Source: JAZGGS01 sp963764825 (GTDB lineage Bacteria > Bacteroidota > Ignavibacteria > Ignavibacteriales > Ignavibacteriaceae). Taken from it: a DNA stretch of 64,000 bases. The stretch lies in contig CAVXUA010000005.1 in NCBI GenBank assembly GCA_963764825.1, positions 124,001 through 188,000 on the forward strand, given 5' to 3'. The notes under the pieces are model-generated. The model was given only the letters and a program-made list of their open reading frames with translations. It was not told the DNA's origin and ran no database searches. Of the stretch, positions 19,084 to 29,316 are shown in pieces. A program made the position numbers and the translations under genes. The first letter of the stretch is position 1, and every line of letters starts with the position of its first letter.

Positions 19084-19299
19084 ATGATTAGCAAAGACTT
19101 ATTGGATATTCTCTGCTGCCCTGAAACCAAAGCAGAACTGGTTCTTGATGGCGAAACACTTGTATCCACAGATAAAAAAACCAGACGCAGGTACAGGATT
19201 GAAGATGATATTCCCGTAATGTTAATTGATGAATCGGAACAGCTTAGCATGGAGGAGTGGACCGAAATAATGAAAAAACATGGTAAAGGTACGGAGTAA
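19084..19299 (+). CDS. Trm112 family protein (YcaR/UPF0434-like)
   Basis: The 71-residue protein starts ISKDLLDILCCPETKAELV, the usual N-terminus of small Trm112-like proteins. It continues with RRRYRIEDDIPVMLIDESE, where the DDIPVML core is diagnostic. The tail LSMEEWTEIMKKHGKG is helical. Eukaryotic and archaeal Trm112 activate methyltransferases. The bacterial members are less understood but are common near cell-envelope genes. CGGAG lies at 19071-19075, seven bases before the ATG. The second CxxC pair of zinc-binding relatives is absent, so metal binding is doubtful. Confidence 0.88.
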   Translation: MISKDLLDILCCPETKAELVLDGETLVSTDKKTRRRYRIEDDIPVMLIDESEQLSMEEWTEIMKKHGKGTE

Positions 19300-19407
19300 T
19301 TATTCATCTATAGTTCCTTATTAGGAAAAGGGATGAATATAATTTTTAATATTAGATTATTTCCATCTCTGTAATTCACAGAATTTCATCATACTAAGAT
19401 TATTTTT

Positions 19408-19986
19408 ATGGATCCTCTAAACATTATCATATTGCTAAATATTATAGCAACTTTTGGTGCAAATGTAACTGGCGCCAAAAAGGGATTTAAATCAAAAGTT
19501 ATGGCAGTAAAAGAAAAACCGCAAACTTTTCTGCAGAAATTTCCACCCATTATTTCAACCTTGTCCCTGATAGCTTTAATAGTAGGTGTATTCCAGGTTG
19601 GCACTTTAGAATATTTAGAAGAGTATAATATCATCAGGTATATAGGCGCGGCGGTTTACCTGGTTTTTTCCTGGGTGCAGGTTTGGGCTTTTAAAACCCT
19701 TGGCGAAAACTATTCGCAGGATATTTTGATTAAAAAGAATCACAAGTTTGTAACAAGCGGTCCATTTAAATTTATAAGGCATCCGCAGTATCTTTGCCAG
19801 CTTTTAGTTGATCTTGGAGGAGCCGCGGCAACTTTAAGTTACGTTGTTGGAGGATTGGCTATTATTGAAATACCAATTTATATTTTGAGGGCATCAATTG
19901 AAGATAAACTGCTTGCAAAACATTTTAAAGAGGAATTTTCTGCACATAAAAAGAAAAGCGGTTTTATGCTGCCGTTCATTGGATAG
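19408..19986 (+). CDS. Isoprenylcysteine carboxyl methyltransferase-like membrane protein
   Basis: The 192-residue protein has about four to five membrane segments (residues about 3-18, 48-66, 80-98 and 128-150). Its C-terminal half carries the ICMT/PEMT signature KFVTSGPFKFIRHPQYLCQLL, given here by its GPF-IRHPQY core. A second acidic motif follows (ASIEDKLLAKHFKEEF), which in the family binds S-adenosylmethionine. Bacterial members methylate small or lipid substrates that are mostly unknown. It lies 13 bases before the amidase gene on the same strand, so the two are probably cotranscribed. The frame is intact. Confidence 0.85.
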   Translation: MDPLNIIILLNIIATFGANVTGAKKGFKSKVMAVKEKPQTFLQKFPPIISTLSLIALIVGVFQVGTLEYLEEYNIIRYIGAAVYLVFSWVQVWAFKTLGENYSQDILIKKNHKFVTSGPFKFIRHPQYLCQLLVDLGGAAATLSYVVGGLAIIEIPIYILRASIEDKLLAKHFKEEFSAHKKKSGFMLPFIG

Positions 19987-19999
19987 ACTTTATTAACTG

Positions 20000-21553
20000 A
20001 TGAAAAGCAGAATATTTTTAATATTATATATTATTTTATCCATCTCTGCATTTGCGCAGGAAGATATTGCTATAATAACCGATAAAGGCACAAAACATAT
20101 TCCTGTTTATTTAAGAGAGGGCTCGGTTTACTTTTCACTTAAAGATTTTGCGGAAGCAATATCTGCAAACCATTATCACAGCAAAAATACAGGTAAGATA
20201 GAGTTAAAATTTAAACGCTATCTTTTAAAGGCAACAGGAAAAAATCCTTATATTATTATTACTCCCCGGTCAACCGGCGTACCAATAGTTTACCAGCTTC
20301 CAACATCCAGTTATGTTATAGATAATAAAGTATATGTTCCGTTAAAGTACTGCCTGGAACCGTTGCAATCAGCTTATGGAAGGCAGCTAAGTTTTGAAGA
20401 GCCGGGTAAACTTTTTATCGGTGATGAAATTGATTCTCCTTTGGAAAGCCAGACATGGGTTTACAACAATCCAAATTTACCTCCTGTAACAGGACTGTCT
20501 ATCACCGGTCTTTCAATAACCGAAATGGCAAACGGAACATTGATTCGCGTTCATTCAAAAACCAGGATTCCATCATATTACAGTTCTTTTAAAGATGGTA
20601 TTCTTAAAATTATCTTCCGAAAAGTTAATGCTGATGTGGATAAAACAAATCGCGATAATTTAGGCAGCTTAATTGAAAAGATTGAGACTGAAAATGTTGG
20701 ACCGGATACAGAATTCAGATTTTTGCTTGGAGACGAATATTCAACAAATGAAGTTATAAACGCACCGGGTAGTACCGATATACTTATAACGATTCACAAC
20801 AAGATATTTACAACCAATGGTACGACAGAAAAGTATAATGATAAATGGGATTTTGATGTAATCGTTATCGATGCGGGGCACGGCGGCAAAGACCCCGGCG
20901 CAATAGGTGTAAATAAGCTTAAAGAAAAAGATATTAACCTTAAAGTTGCTCTGAAACTTGGCAAGTTGATTGAACAAGAGATGCCGGATGTTAAAATAGT
21001 TTACACAAGAAAGAGTGATAAGTTTATAGATCTTTACAAGCGAGGAAAAATAGCTAATGAAAATGAGGGGAGTCTTTTCATCTCCATTCATTGCAATTCG
21101 AATAAGAAGAAAGCTCCCAACGGAATTGAGGTTTACCTGTTAAGACCAGGAAGAACACAGGAAGCGATTGATATTGCAGAAAGAGAAAACAGTGTAATAG
21201 AGTTTGAAGAAGAACCAGAACGCTACAAAGCACTTACTGATGAAAACTTTATACTGGTAAGCATGGCTCATTCATCTTATATGAAATATTCTGAAAAGTT
21301 TGCTGATTTTTTAAATAAAGAATTTACTGCAAATCTCAAATTAAAATCCCGCGGAGTTAAACAGGCAGGATTCTATGTTTTGGTAGGTGCTTCAATGCCA
21401 AGCGTATTAATTGAAAGCGGGTTTATTTCAAATAAAGAAGATTCGGATTTTCTAAAAAATGATTCTGGGCAAAAACAGCTCGCTGTGTCTATCTTCGGTG
21501 CAATAAAAACTTACCGTAATTACTACGAAAAAGAAATGGAAGCGGAATTGTAG
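20000..21553 (+). CDS. N-acetylmuramoyl-L-alanine amidase (Amidase_3) with N-terminal copper-amine-oxidase-like and AMIN-like domains
   Basis: The 517-residue secreted protein begins with a signal peptide ending AFAQ (about residue 19). Residues about 25-135 resemble the Cu-amine-oxidase N-terminal-like domain (VPVYLREGSVYFSLKDFAEA pattern, KVYVPLKYC). Residues about 160-270 resemble an AMIN-type beta domain. The catalytic Amidase_3 domain runs about 286-510. Zinc ligands are His294 in IDAGHGGKDPGA, the Glu in LKEKDINLK and His364 in FISIHCNSN. The catalytic glutamate is in VLIESGFISN. The enzyme cuts the amide bond between muramic acid and the stem peptide, and AMIN domains usually target division sites. 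The frame is intact. It is tightly preceded by the ICMT-like gene. Confidence 0.92.
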   Translation: MKSRIFLILYIILSISAFAQEDIAIITDKGTKHIPVYLREGSVYFSLKDFAEAISANHYHSKNTGKIELKFKRYLLKATGKNPYIIITPRSTGVPIVYQLPTSSYVIDNKVYVPLKYCLEPLQSAYGRQLSFEEPGKLFIGDEIDSPLESQTWVYNNPNLPPVTGLSITGLSITEMANGTLIRVHSKTRIPSYYSSFKDGILKIIFRKVNADVDKTNRDNLGSLIEKIETENVGPDTEFRFLLGDEYSTNEVINAPGSTDILITIHNKIFTTNGTTEKYNDKWDFDVIVIDAGHGGKDPGAIGVNKLKEKDINLKVALKLGKLIEQEMPDVKIVYTRKSDKFIDLYKRGKIANENEGSLFISIHCNSNKKKAPNGIEVYLLRPGRTQEAIDIAERENSVIEFEEEPERYKALTDENFILVSMAHSSYMKYSEKFADFLNKEFTANLKLKSRGVKQAGFYVLVGASMPSVLIESGFISNKEDSDFLKNDSGQKQLAVSIFGAIKTYRNYYEKEMEAEL

Positions 21554-21669
21554 GGAACTTTTTTCCTTTTAGTTTGTATTTCTTTTATTTAAATTACTTT
21601 TTCTACGAATCCATTTTATCATCAGATCATCTTACCAATTATAAATTCATAACAATACAGAAGGATAAG

Positions 21670-22011
21670 ATGACTATGAATAATGTTGTAGAAGGAACCG
21701 ATTTCAATTTTGAGGAAGAAGTTCTGCAATCGAACACTACTGTTTTAGTTGATTTTTGGGCTCCATGGTGTGGACCTTGTAGAACGGTTGCCCCGATGGT
21801 TGAAGAAATTGCAGAGGAATACCAGGGGAAAATAAAAGTAGTGAAATTAAACACTGATGATAACCAGAATACAGCTAAGCAGTTTGGTATAAGAAGCATC
21901 CCAACACTGGGAATTTTTAAAGATGGACAGATTGTGGATGCGGTAATAGGTGCAGTTCCAAAACAGCATCTCGAAGAGAAGATCAAACCGCATTTAGTAA
22001 GTATAAATTAA
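21670..22011 (+). CDS. trxA: Thioredoxin
   Basis: The protein has 113 residues from the ATG at 21670. AAGGA at 21661-21665 serves this ATG or the in-frame one at 21676. The active site is FWAPWCGPCRTVAPM (WCGPC at residues 33-37). The cis-proline loop is IRSIPTLGIFKDGQIV. The fold has normal thioredoxin length and no signal peptide, so it is a cytoplasmic disulfide reductant. It could pair with the ArsC-like protein in this window, which is only a general inference. The frame is intact and a terminator follows. Confidence 0.95.
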   Translation: MTMNNVVEGTDFNFEEEVLQSNTTVLVDFWAPWCGPCRTVAPMVEEIAEEYQGKIKVVKLNTDDNQNTAKQFGIRSIPTLGIFKDGQIVDAVIGAVPKQHLEEKIKPHLVSIN

Positions 22012-22037
22012 TCTCATTTATACTGGTTGAATAAGAG

Positions 22038-22061
22038 GGCAGAAGTGTTTCTGCCTTTTTG
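22038..22061 (+). terminator. Rho-independent terminator after thioredoxin
   Basis: A 7-bp perfect stem (GGCAGAA at 22038-22044 with TTCTGCC at 22049-22055) has a 4-base loop and five T residues after it. It stops the thioredoxin transcript before the convergent DUF4097 gene. Confidence 0.85.
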
Positions 22062-22114
22062 TTTTTAAAACCTATCACTTACTTCAATTTCAAAAAAGTA
22101 ATGGAAATGATGAA

Positions 22115-22931
22115 TTACTTTTTCATGACATCAATATCACCGCCCGATGTATGAGCACTAAAATCCATACCGCCGTTATTAAGATCTGCAATTATTTTAT
22201 GTTCTGATAATATAGTTACATTATTCATTGTAAGATTGCAGCTTACATCACCGCCAGATGTTGACAATTCCATTGATGCATCAAAATCAGATGGGAGTTC
22301 AACCTGAATATCGCCGCCGGACGTAGTTAGGTCGATTCCAAGGTTTAGTCCAGAGTAGTTCAAATTAATATCACCCCCGGATGTATTTGCAACTATTTCA
22401 GTACCCTCACAAATCAGTGAAATATCTCCTCCGGATGTTGAAACATCAAGATTGCCTTCAACCCTGTCTGCCCAAACGTCTCCTCCAGACGTGTGTAATT
22501 TTGCTGTGCCGTTCACTCCTCCAAGTTTAATATCCCCGCCGGATGTTGAAACATCAATATTAAATTTTGCTGGAACTTTAATCTCATATTTCAAATCAAT
22601 TCCTGAAAACCAGTTAAATAATGACCCATCTTTGTGAGCAATAATTTCAACCAGGTTATCATCATTTTTAAATTCAAAATTTATTCTCTCCTCTGCATCA
22701 TCATCGCCTAATATTTAATATATGCATTTTTGATTCATCCCAATAAGTTACTTCAACATCACCTGTAGTTGTTTTTAATTTTAATTGTTTCCCCGGATCT
22801 ATTGGAAATGTTTTTTCATGCAGAATTTTAAGATCATCTGTATTTGATATTGCACCTGAATCTGCGGCTCCCAAAAATAAAACGAAAATGAGAGTCACAA
22901 ATAGTAATTCTAAAATATGTTTATTAAACAT
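22115..22931 (-). CDS. DUF4097-type secreted beta-repeat protein, frameshifted
   Basis: The start is set at the ATG 22929-22931, because AAAGGA stands just upstream of it. An earlier in-frame ATG at 22946 overlaps that site. The signal peptide (MFNKHILELLFVTLIFVLFLG) is followed by KTTTGDVEVTYWDESK. The frame breaks near 22705 and resumes to give VKIPAK-type strands and seven copies of a TSGGD motif. The repeat reads STSGGDIKLGG, HTSGGDVWADR and so on, with a period of about 20 residues, as in a beta-helix or stacked beta-solenoid of the DUF4097 family. The protein ends TSGGDIDVMKK. The family is exported and sometimes linked to envelope-stress genes, but its role is unsettled. Confidence 0.82.
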
Positions 22932-23194
22932 TATTATTCCTTTCATATATTAAGTATGAAGTTTTAGACTCATTAAACAGTAAATTAGTTACTCAAGTTT
23001 AAAAAGAAATTGAGAATCTTAGCAATCTCTGTTAGATTATTAGATAATATTTTTAAGAATTCTCTACAATTACATTATTGGTATTAATTAAGTGTTGAAT
23101 CTCAATTGGTCTTAATGTAACCTGCTTGTGAAAATTATTAGTCTTTTAAACACATATAATTATAGATTTATCAATTATCAGCCGGGAGATGGTT

Positions 23195-25787
23195 ATGAGA
23201 TTTAACGGAACTATTTCAGTAATCGTTACTGCTTGCGCCTTTCTACTTGGTTTTTTGGCATTTGTTAATTCTCCTAAAGAGTTAAGTACGGTTCGGGGGG
23301 AGAAAAATATCAGGAGCTTATGATGCATTAAACTTCTGGACAATGGCGCGTGCCTATCCAGGTGAGGATATACCAAATGTTGCAACGTACGCAGCCTATG
23401 AGCAAGCTAAACAAAATAAATTATACAAAACAGAAAATCTTAGCGCATCCAACCAATGGCAAACAATTGGTCCGCATAACAAAGGCGGTAGAACAAATGC
23501 CATCGCCTTCAATCCTCAAAATCCAAATACAATGTATTTGGGTTCCGCAAGTGGCGGATTGTGGAGAAGCTATACGGGAGGTGTTGGTGTTGATGGCTGG
23601 CATTATGTGCCAACCGGGTTTCCTGTTTTAGGTGTGAGCTCAATTGCAATTGTACCGAATGACTCGAACACAATTTATATTGGAACAGGGGAAGTATATA
23701 ATTTTGATGCAGGAGGTACAGGGGCGGCTTACAGAAATACCCGCGGAACATATGGAATAGGAATTCTTAAAACAACTGATGGTGGGCTAACCTGGACTAA
23801 AAGTCTTGATTGGGCATACCAGCAGCAAAAAGGTATATGGGCTGTTAAAATAAATCCTCTTAATCCTAACACAGTATGGACTGCTACCACCGATGGGACA
23901 TATAGATCTTACGATGCTGGTACTACCTGGACATTAGTTCACGGAGTTGTAATGGCTATGGATCTTATTATCAATCCTGTTGATACTAATATAGTTATTA
24001 CAGGAAATGGAAATTTAGCAAGCGTGGGGCTTGGTCTTTACAGAACTTCTGATAGTGGAAATTCCTGGACCAAAATAACAAGTGCTCTTCCAAGCAACTT
24101 CGAGGGAAAAATCCAATTAGATATTTATAACGCTGATCCTAATATTGTATATGCAAGTATTGGAAATGGATTTTCATTTTCCAATGGTGCGAGCTGGCTT
24201 TGCAGATCAACAGATGCAGGAGTAAACTGGGAGGTTAGATCTACTGTTGATTATTCAAAATGGCAAGGGTGGTTCTCTCATGATGTTTCGGTTGATCAGT
24301 CCAATCCTGATAATTTGATTATTATTGGCATCGAAGTTTATAAATCAACAGATGGCGGCTCAACTATATTACAAAAATCAACTGGTGGTTTAACATCTGG
24401 TTTTACACCTCCTATTGGTGGAGAGGAGGGAAATGGGTCCTAATTACACTCACTCAGATGCACACGATGTTAAACAGCATCCAACCGATTATAACACTTA
24501 TTATATTGCTACTGATGGAGGAATATTCAGAACAACTGATTTTGGCGAAACTTATGAATCTCATAACGGTAGATATCAAACCACGCAATTTTACAATGGA
24601 ACTTCCAGCTCTCAAACTGATTCGCTGAAGACAATGGGCGGCTTCCAGGATAACAGTACCGATATTTATAGCGGAGACTTAGCATGGTTCAGAGCTCCCG
24701 TTGGAGGTGATGGCAGTTGGACATCAATAGATGCTACAAATGATAATATTGTGTTTGCGTCTTCACAGAATCTGAATATAAGTAAATCTTCAAATGGAGG
24801 TAGTTCTTTTTCTAACATATCCCCACCGAACAGTAGTGTAACTGCATTTATTGCTCCTTTTAAGACTTATTTTGGAACCAGTGATATAATTTATGCAGGA
24901 AGAGATAGAATCTATAAATCAATAAACGGCGGTGGAAGCTGGACAACTACAAATAATGGAAATGTGCTGGATGGAAATCCAGCGCTCTCAATGGATATAA
25001 GTTATCAAACAAGCGATAAAGTATATGTTGGAACGGCTCCTTTTAAACACGTTCTAATCTGTTTCGTACAACGGATGGTGGAACAAGCTGGGATAATATT
25101 ACAGGAACTCTTCCCGATAGGTTTCCTGCTGATATTGCTGTTGATCCAAATGATGATAATATTGTTTACGTTACATTTTATGGTTTTGGAACCGGGCATG
25201 TTTATAAATCTACAAACAGCGGGGATACCTGGACGGATGTAAGCGATAATTTACCGGATGTTCCTGTTCCTGCTGTAATTGTTGATCCCAATAATTCATT
25301 TCATGTTTATATCGGGACAGACATTGGTGTATTCGTTTCAACAAACGGCGGCGGAAGCTGGCAGGATTTTAATAACGGATTGCCTGATGCTGTGCAGGGA
25401 ATGGATTTAAATATTACAACTGTTAACAATGTTATTAGGGTAATGACGCACGGCAATGGTGCTTATGAAACCAAGTTGATCAGCCAGATTCCTACTGATT
25501 CAGGAATAGGTCCTTCACCAGTTACAGATTTCAAACTTGAACAGAATTATCCAAATCCTTTTAATCCGAGCACCAAGATTAATTTTACAATTCCAAATTC
25601 AACTTTTGTTAATCTTACAGTCTATGATGCTATTGGCAATGAAATTAAAGTCCTAGTTAATGAAAATAAACTTACTGGAACTTACACAGAAAATTTTGAT
25701 GCGATTGGTTTGACTAGCGGCATTTACTTTTACAAGCTTGAAGCAGGCAGTTTTGTTGAAACTAAAAAGATGATTCTCTTAAAATAA
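23195..25787 (+). CDS. Secreted VPS10/BNR-repeat (sialidase-like propeller) protein with T9SS domain, frameshifted
   Basis: GGGAG precedes the ATG at 23195. A signal-anchor segment (SVIVTACAFLLGFLAF) starts the protein. The frame breaks at the G6 run near 23296, near 24435 in a GGG run, and at AAA near 25047. Joined, the protein has about 860 residues. It contains many propeller repeats with the Asp-box style pattern TTDGGLTWTK, STDGGS, KSINGGGSWT, and TNSGDTWTDVS. NPLNPNTVW-type strands alternate with them. The C-terminus is a T9SS sorting domain (LEQNYPNPFNPSTKINF to ETKKMILLK). Such proteins are surface-bound or released, and some bind or cut glycans. No catalytic residues can be named. 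It lies just upstream of the ECF sigma factor. Confidence 0.85.
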
Positions 25788-25937
25788 CTTCTAATAATAA
25801 TAGATGTAATTAAAGGTTTTAACTCGGGAGATGGTTATCACCCCGCTCTCTTTTAATATTTCTATCTGCTTAATATTTATACAGGCACATAATTATTTTT
25901 TTTCTGTTTCTCAATCACTATATTCAGAGTATTAAAT

Positions 25938-26513
25938 ATGACCATGCCTAATAAATCGAAACAAAATATAACACTGATGCTTAATGAACTAAGTAATGGT
26001 AACACTATTGTTATAGATCAGATTTTACCATTGGTTTATGATGAGCTACGTAAAATTTCATCAAAATATCTAAACGATGAATATAGAAAACATACATTTC
26101 AAACCACTGAACTGGTACATGAGGCTTACATAAAACTAATCGGCAATCAAAGTATTTCCTGGCAAAGCAGGGCGCATTTTTTTGGAATTGCTGCTAAATC
26201 GATGAGACAAATTTTAGTTGACTATGCAAGAAAAAGAAATTCCCAAAAGCGCGGAAACGGAAACGCTAAATTATCGATAGATGAAGCGCAATTTGTTGAA
26301 AGCGATTCTGATGATCAAATACTTGCTTTGGATGAGGCTCTCAAAAAACTGGAGAATATCGAAGAACGATCAGGAAAAATTGTTGAATTAAGATATTTCT
26401 CAGGGCTTACCATTGAGGAAACTGCTGAATTGTTAAATATATCCTCTGCCACAGTAAAAAGAGATTGGCAGTTTGCAAAAGCGTGGCTGTATAAAGAAAT
26501 TCAACAAAATTAA
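25938..26513 (+). CDS. ECF-type RNA polymerase sigma factor (the type paired with Ser/Thr kinases)
   Basis: The 191-residue sigma-70-family protein has region 2 at about residues 20-95 (LVYDELRKISSKYLNDEY, TELVHEAYIKLIG, SWQSRAHFFGIAAKSMRQILVDYARKR in part). Region 4 lies at about 130-185 (IVELRYFSGLTIEETAELL and ISSATVKRDWQFAKAWLYKEI). The SRAHFFGIAA and VKRDWxxAKAWL pattern fits the subgroup of ECF factors found beside TPR-bearing Ser/Thr kinases in Bacteroidota, Planctomycetes and Acidobacteria. No anti-sigma gene is adjacent, and the kinase gene follows within 32 bases. It is probably controlled by that kinase. The frame is intact. Confidence 0.9.
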   Translation: MTMPNKSKQNITLMLNELSNGNTIVIDQILPLVYDELRKISSKYLNDEYRKHTFQTTELVHEAYIKLIGNQSISWQSRAHFFGIAAKSMRQILVDYARKRNSQKRGNGNAKLSIDEAQFVESDSDDQILALDEALKKLENIEERSGKIVELRYFSGLTIEETAELLNISSATVKRDWQFAKAWLYKEIQQN

Positions 26514-26544
26514 CCTCACTTATGTCTAAAATCAAAAGAGTAAT

Positions 26545-29151
26545 TTGGATAAAGTAAAAATAAATATAGTAAATCTCTTTTCAACAAGCTTTGGATATTG
26601 ATTTAATTGAAAGACAAAAATTCTTAGATGAAAAATGCGGTGATGATAAAGAATTAAAGAAAGAAGTTCTTTCCCTCAATGCTCACAACCAGACGGATGA
26701 TTTTCTTGAAATTCCGACCAACATTAAGGAAAAGAAATCACATTTCGAAAAAGATCAATTTATCGGAAAACATATCGGTAACTATTTAATTGAAGCAGAA
26801 GCTGGTGTTGGCGGAATGGGAATTGTATATAAAGGACGACGAGCAGACAAGAGTTTGAGCATACGGTTGCAATTAAAATTTTAAAGCATCATTTTAATTC
26901 CGAATACGTGATCAAACGTTTTCAGAATGAAAGACAAACACTTGCAAATCTACAACATCCAAACATTGCTCATCTCCTCGATGGCGGTACAACGGATGAC
27001 GGTCTTCCCTACCTAGTTATGGAATATATTGATGGGAAATCACTTATAGAATATTGTGACGAGAAAAACCTGAATATCAGCCAACGGCTTGAAATTTTTA
27101 GACTTGTGTGCGATGCGGTTCAATATGCTCATCAAAACCTGGTTGTGCACCGCGATATAAAACCGGGTAATGTTCTCGTAAATAAAGAAGGAAGACCAAA
27201 ACTTCTTGATTTTGGCATCGCAAAGTTGATGGATGAAGAACTAAATGAAAATGAAGAAGGACTTACTAAAACCGGGATGTGGCACCTAACTCCGGAGTAT
27301 GCGAGTCCTGAGCAGATTAAGGGAGAAAGTATTACAACAAGGAGTGATATTTATTCTCTTGGCATCCTGCTTTATCAATTACTGACCGGTCATCAGGCAT
27401 ATAGAATAACTGTTAATTCTCCGGTTGCTATTGGTAAAATAATAACTGATGAACAGGTTATTAAACCTAGCGATAAGTTTCAATCAACTGAGGAAATATC
27501 ATCTTCGGATGGAACCATAAAGCACATCACTCCGCAAAGCATCAGCAATTCAATGAATGAAAAACCGGAAAAGATTTTTCAGCATTTAAAGGGTGATATT
27601 GATAATATTATTCTCAAAGCAATTCATAAGGATCCGGTAAGAAGATACACCTCCGCAGAACAATTTTCTGAAGATATAAGGAGACATCTTATCGGGCTGC
27701 CCGTAATTGCACGAAAGGATACTATAAAATATCGTTTCTCAAAGTTTGTTCAGAGACATAAAGTTGGAGTATCACTTTTCATTATTTTTAATTTTATTAT
27801 TCTTTTTAGCATTGCCGCAATAATTTATCAAGCTAATATTGCTTCCGAAGAAAGAGACAAAGCACAGACTGAACTGGAAAAATTTGATGAGGTAAATAAC
27901 TTCTTGCTGGAGATGCTAGCCTCGGCTGACCCGGAAGTTAAAGGCAGAGACGTGAAAGTTTTTGATTTGTTGGAAAAGGCAACTGAGGATGTGAATGTTA
28001 AATTAAAAAATCATCCAAAAATAAAATCAGCAATTAAACAAACTCTGGGTTCTACATTTATTGGTTTGGGCGAATATGATAAAGCAAAAACGTCTGCTGA
28101 CAGAAAGTCTTGAAGCAAATAAAACTCTATATGGATTACATAGTAAAGAAGCTGCAAAAAGTTCACATCAACTTGGGCTGTGTTATGATTGGATAGGAAA
28201 TTATCCGCTTGCCGATTCGTTTTATAATCAAGGCATATTTATCTATGAAAAAATATTTGGAAAGCCCACAAAAGATTTTGCCGATAATTTGAATGACTAT
28301 GGTACATTCATAACTAATATGGGATTATATGATAGTGCGGCTGTTCTTTTAAAAGATCATTAGATATTTACGGGATGTATAGTGAAGAAGAAGGGACAGA
28401 AAGAAGCTATAACAATTAACAATCTTGCGGTGAATTTACATCATCAAAATAAAGTTGATGAAGCAGAAAAATATTATTTAGAAGCGCTTAACATTTTAAC
28501 TAATTTATATGGAATAAACAGACCTGAGGTTGCAAGCATCTACAATAACTTAGCATTTATTTATATGGATAATAAAAATTATGATGCTTCGGAAAATGCA
28601 TTTGAAAAAGCTTATGAAATAAAAACTGCAGTATTGGGCAAAGAACATCCTTCTATTGGTTTGGCATTAAGCAATTTGGGTATGTTATATTTTGTAAAAG
28701 AAGATTATCAAAAAGCAGAAATCCCACTTCAGGAATCAATAGATTTCTTTTATAGAATTAAGGCATTTAAGGACCCATTTCTTTCGCTTGCATATTATTG
28801 GTTAGGCAGGACATATTTAGAATCAAATCAGTTAAAAAAATCTGAAGAGGTTTTAAGAAAGTCAATACTTATTAGAGAAGAACTCTTTTCAAAAAATCAT
28901 TCTAAGACATGGTCTTTATAGGTGAACTGGCCATTTGTTTATTTAGACAAAAAAAGTATACCGAATCAGAAAAATTGCTTAACGAAACACTCGAATTCTA
29001 CAAAAAAGATAAGTTTAGAGATCTAAAGAAAATTACCAGATATACTGAATATTCAGCCATCTTATATAAAGAGACTGGCAATAAATCATTAGCTAATTCT
29101 TATCAATCCGAATTTGAAAAATTAAAAAACGAGACCCCATCTTTACGTTAA
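26545..29151 (+). CDS. Membrane Ser/Thr protein kinase with C-terminal TPR repeats, frameshifted
   Basis: The likely start is TTG 26545 (MDKVKINIVNLF), followed by QQALDID after removing one T from the run at 26578-26581. Further breaks lie near 26865, 28085, 28365 and 28915. The kinase domain runs from residue about 75. It has the G-loop GVGGMGIVYKG, the HRD loop VHRDIKPGNVLV, DFG in LLDFGIAKL, and the activation end TPEYASPEQ. A membrane segment follows (VSLFIIFNFIILFSIAAII). The C-terminal half is rich in TPRs (LGEYDKAK, NNLAVNLHHQNKVDEAEKYY and NNLAFIYMDNKNYDASENAF). The enzyme phosphorylates proteins on the cytoplasmic side. The TPR part should lie beyond the membrane as a sensor or binding platform. 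It forms a pair with the ECF sigma gene. Confidence 0.85.
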
Positions 29152-29316
29152 AGCTCGGAATTTTCCCCGAAATCAAGCTTCTTAAATAATATTCAATCTT
29201 TTAAAAGATTTGTACCAGATTCCCCTCCTTTTTACGCATGTATTTATATCAAGGGGGTATTCAATAGAATGACAATTGAGTTTTATAAGATAGATTAATT
29301 AAAAAGGAGCGCGATT

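Noticed and set aside
22115..22600. Regularly spaced short repeats at about 60 bases, looking like an array
   Set aside because: They are the codons of the TSGGD protein repeats on the minus strand. Spacing is a multiple of three and the spacers code for protein, so this is not CRISPR.
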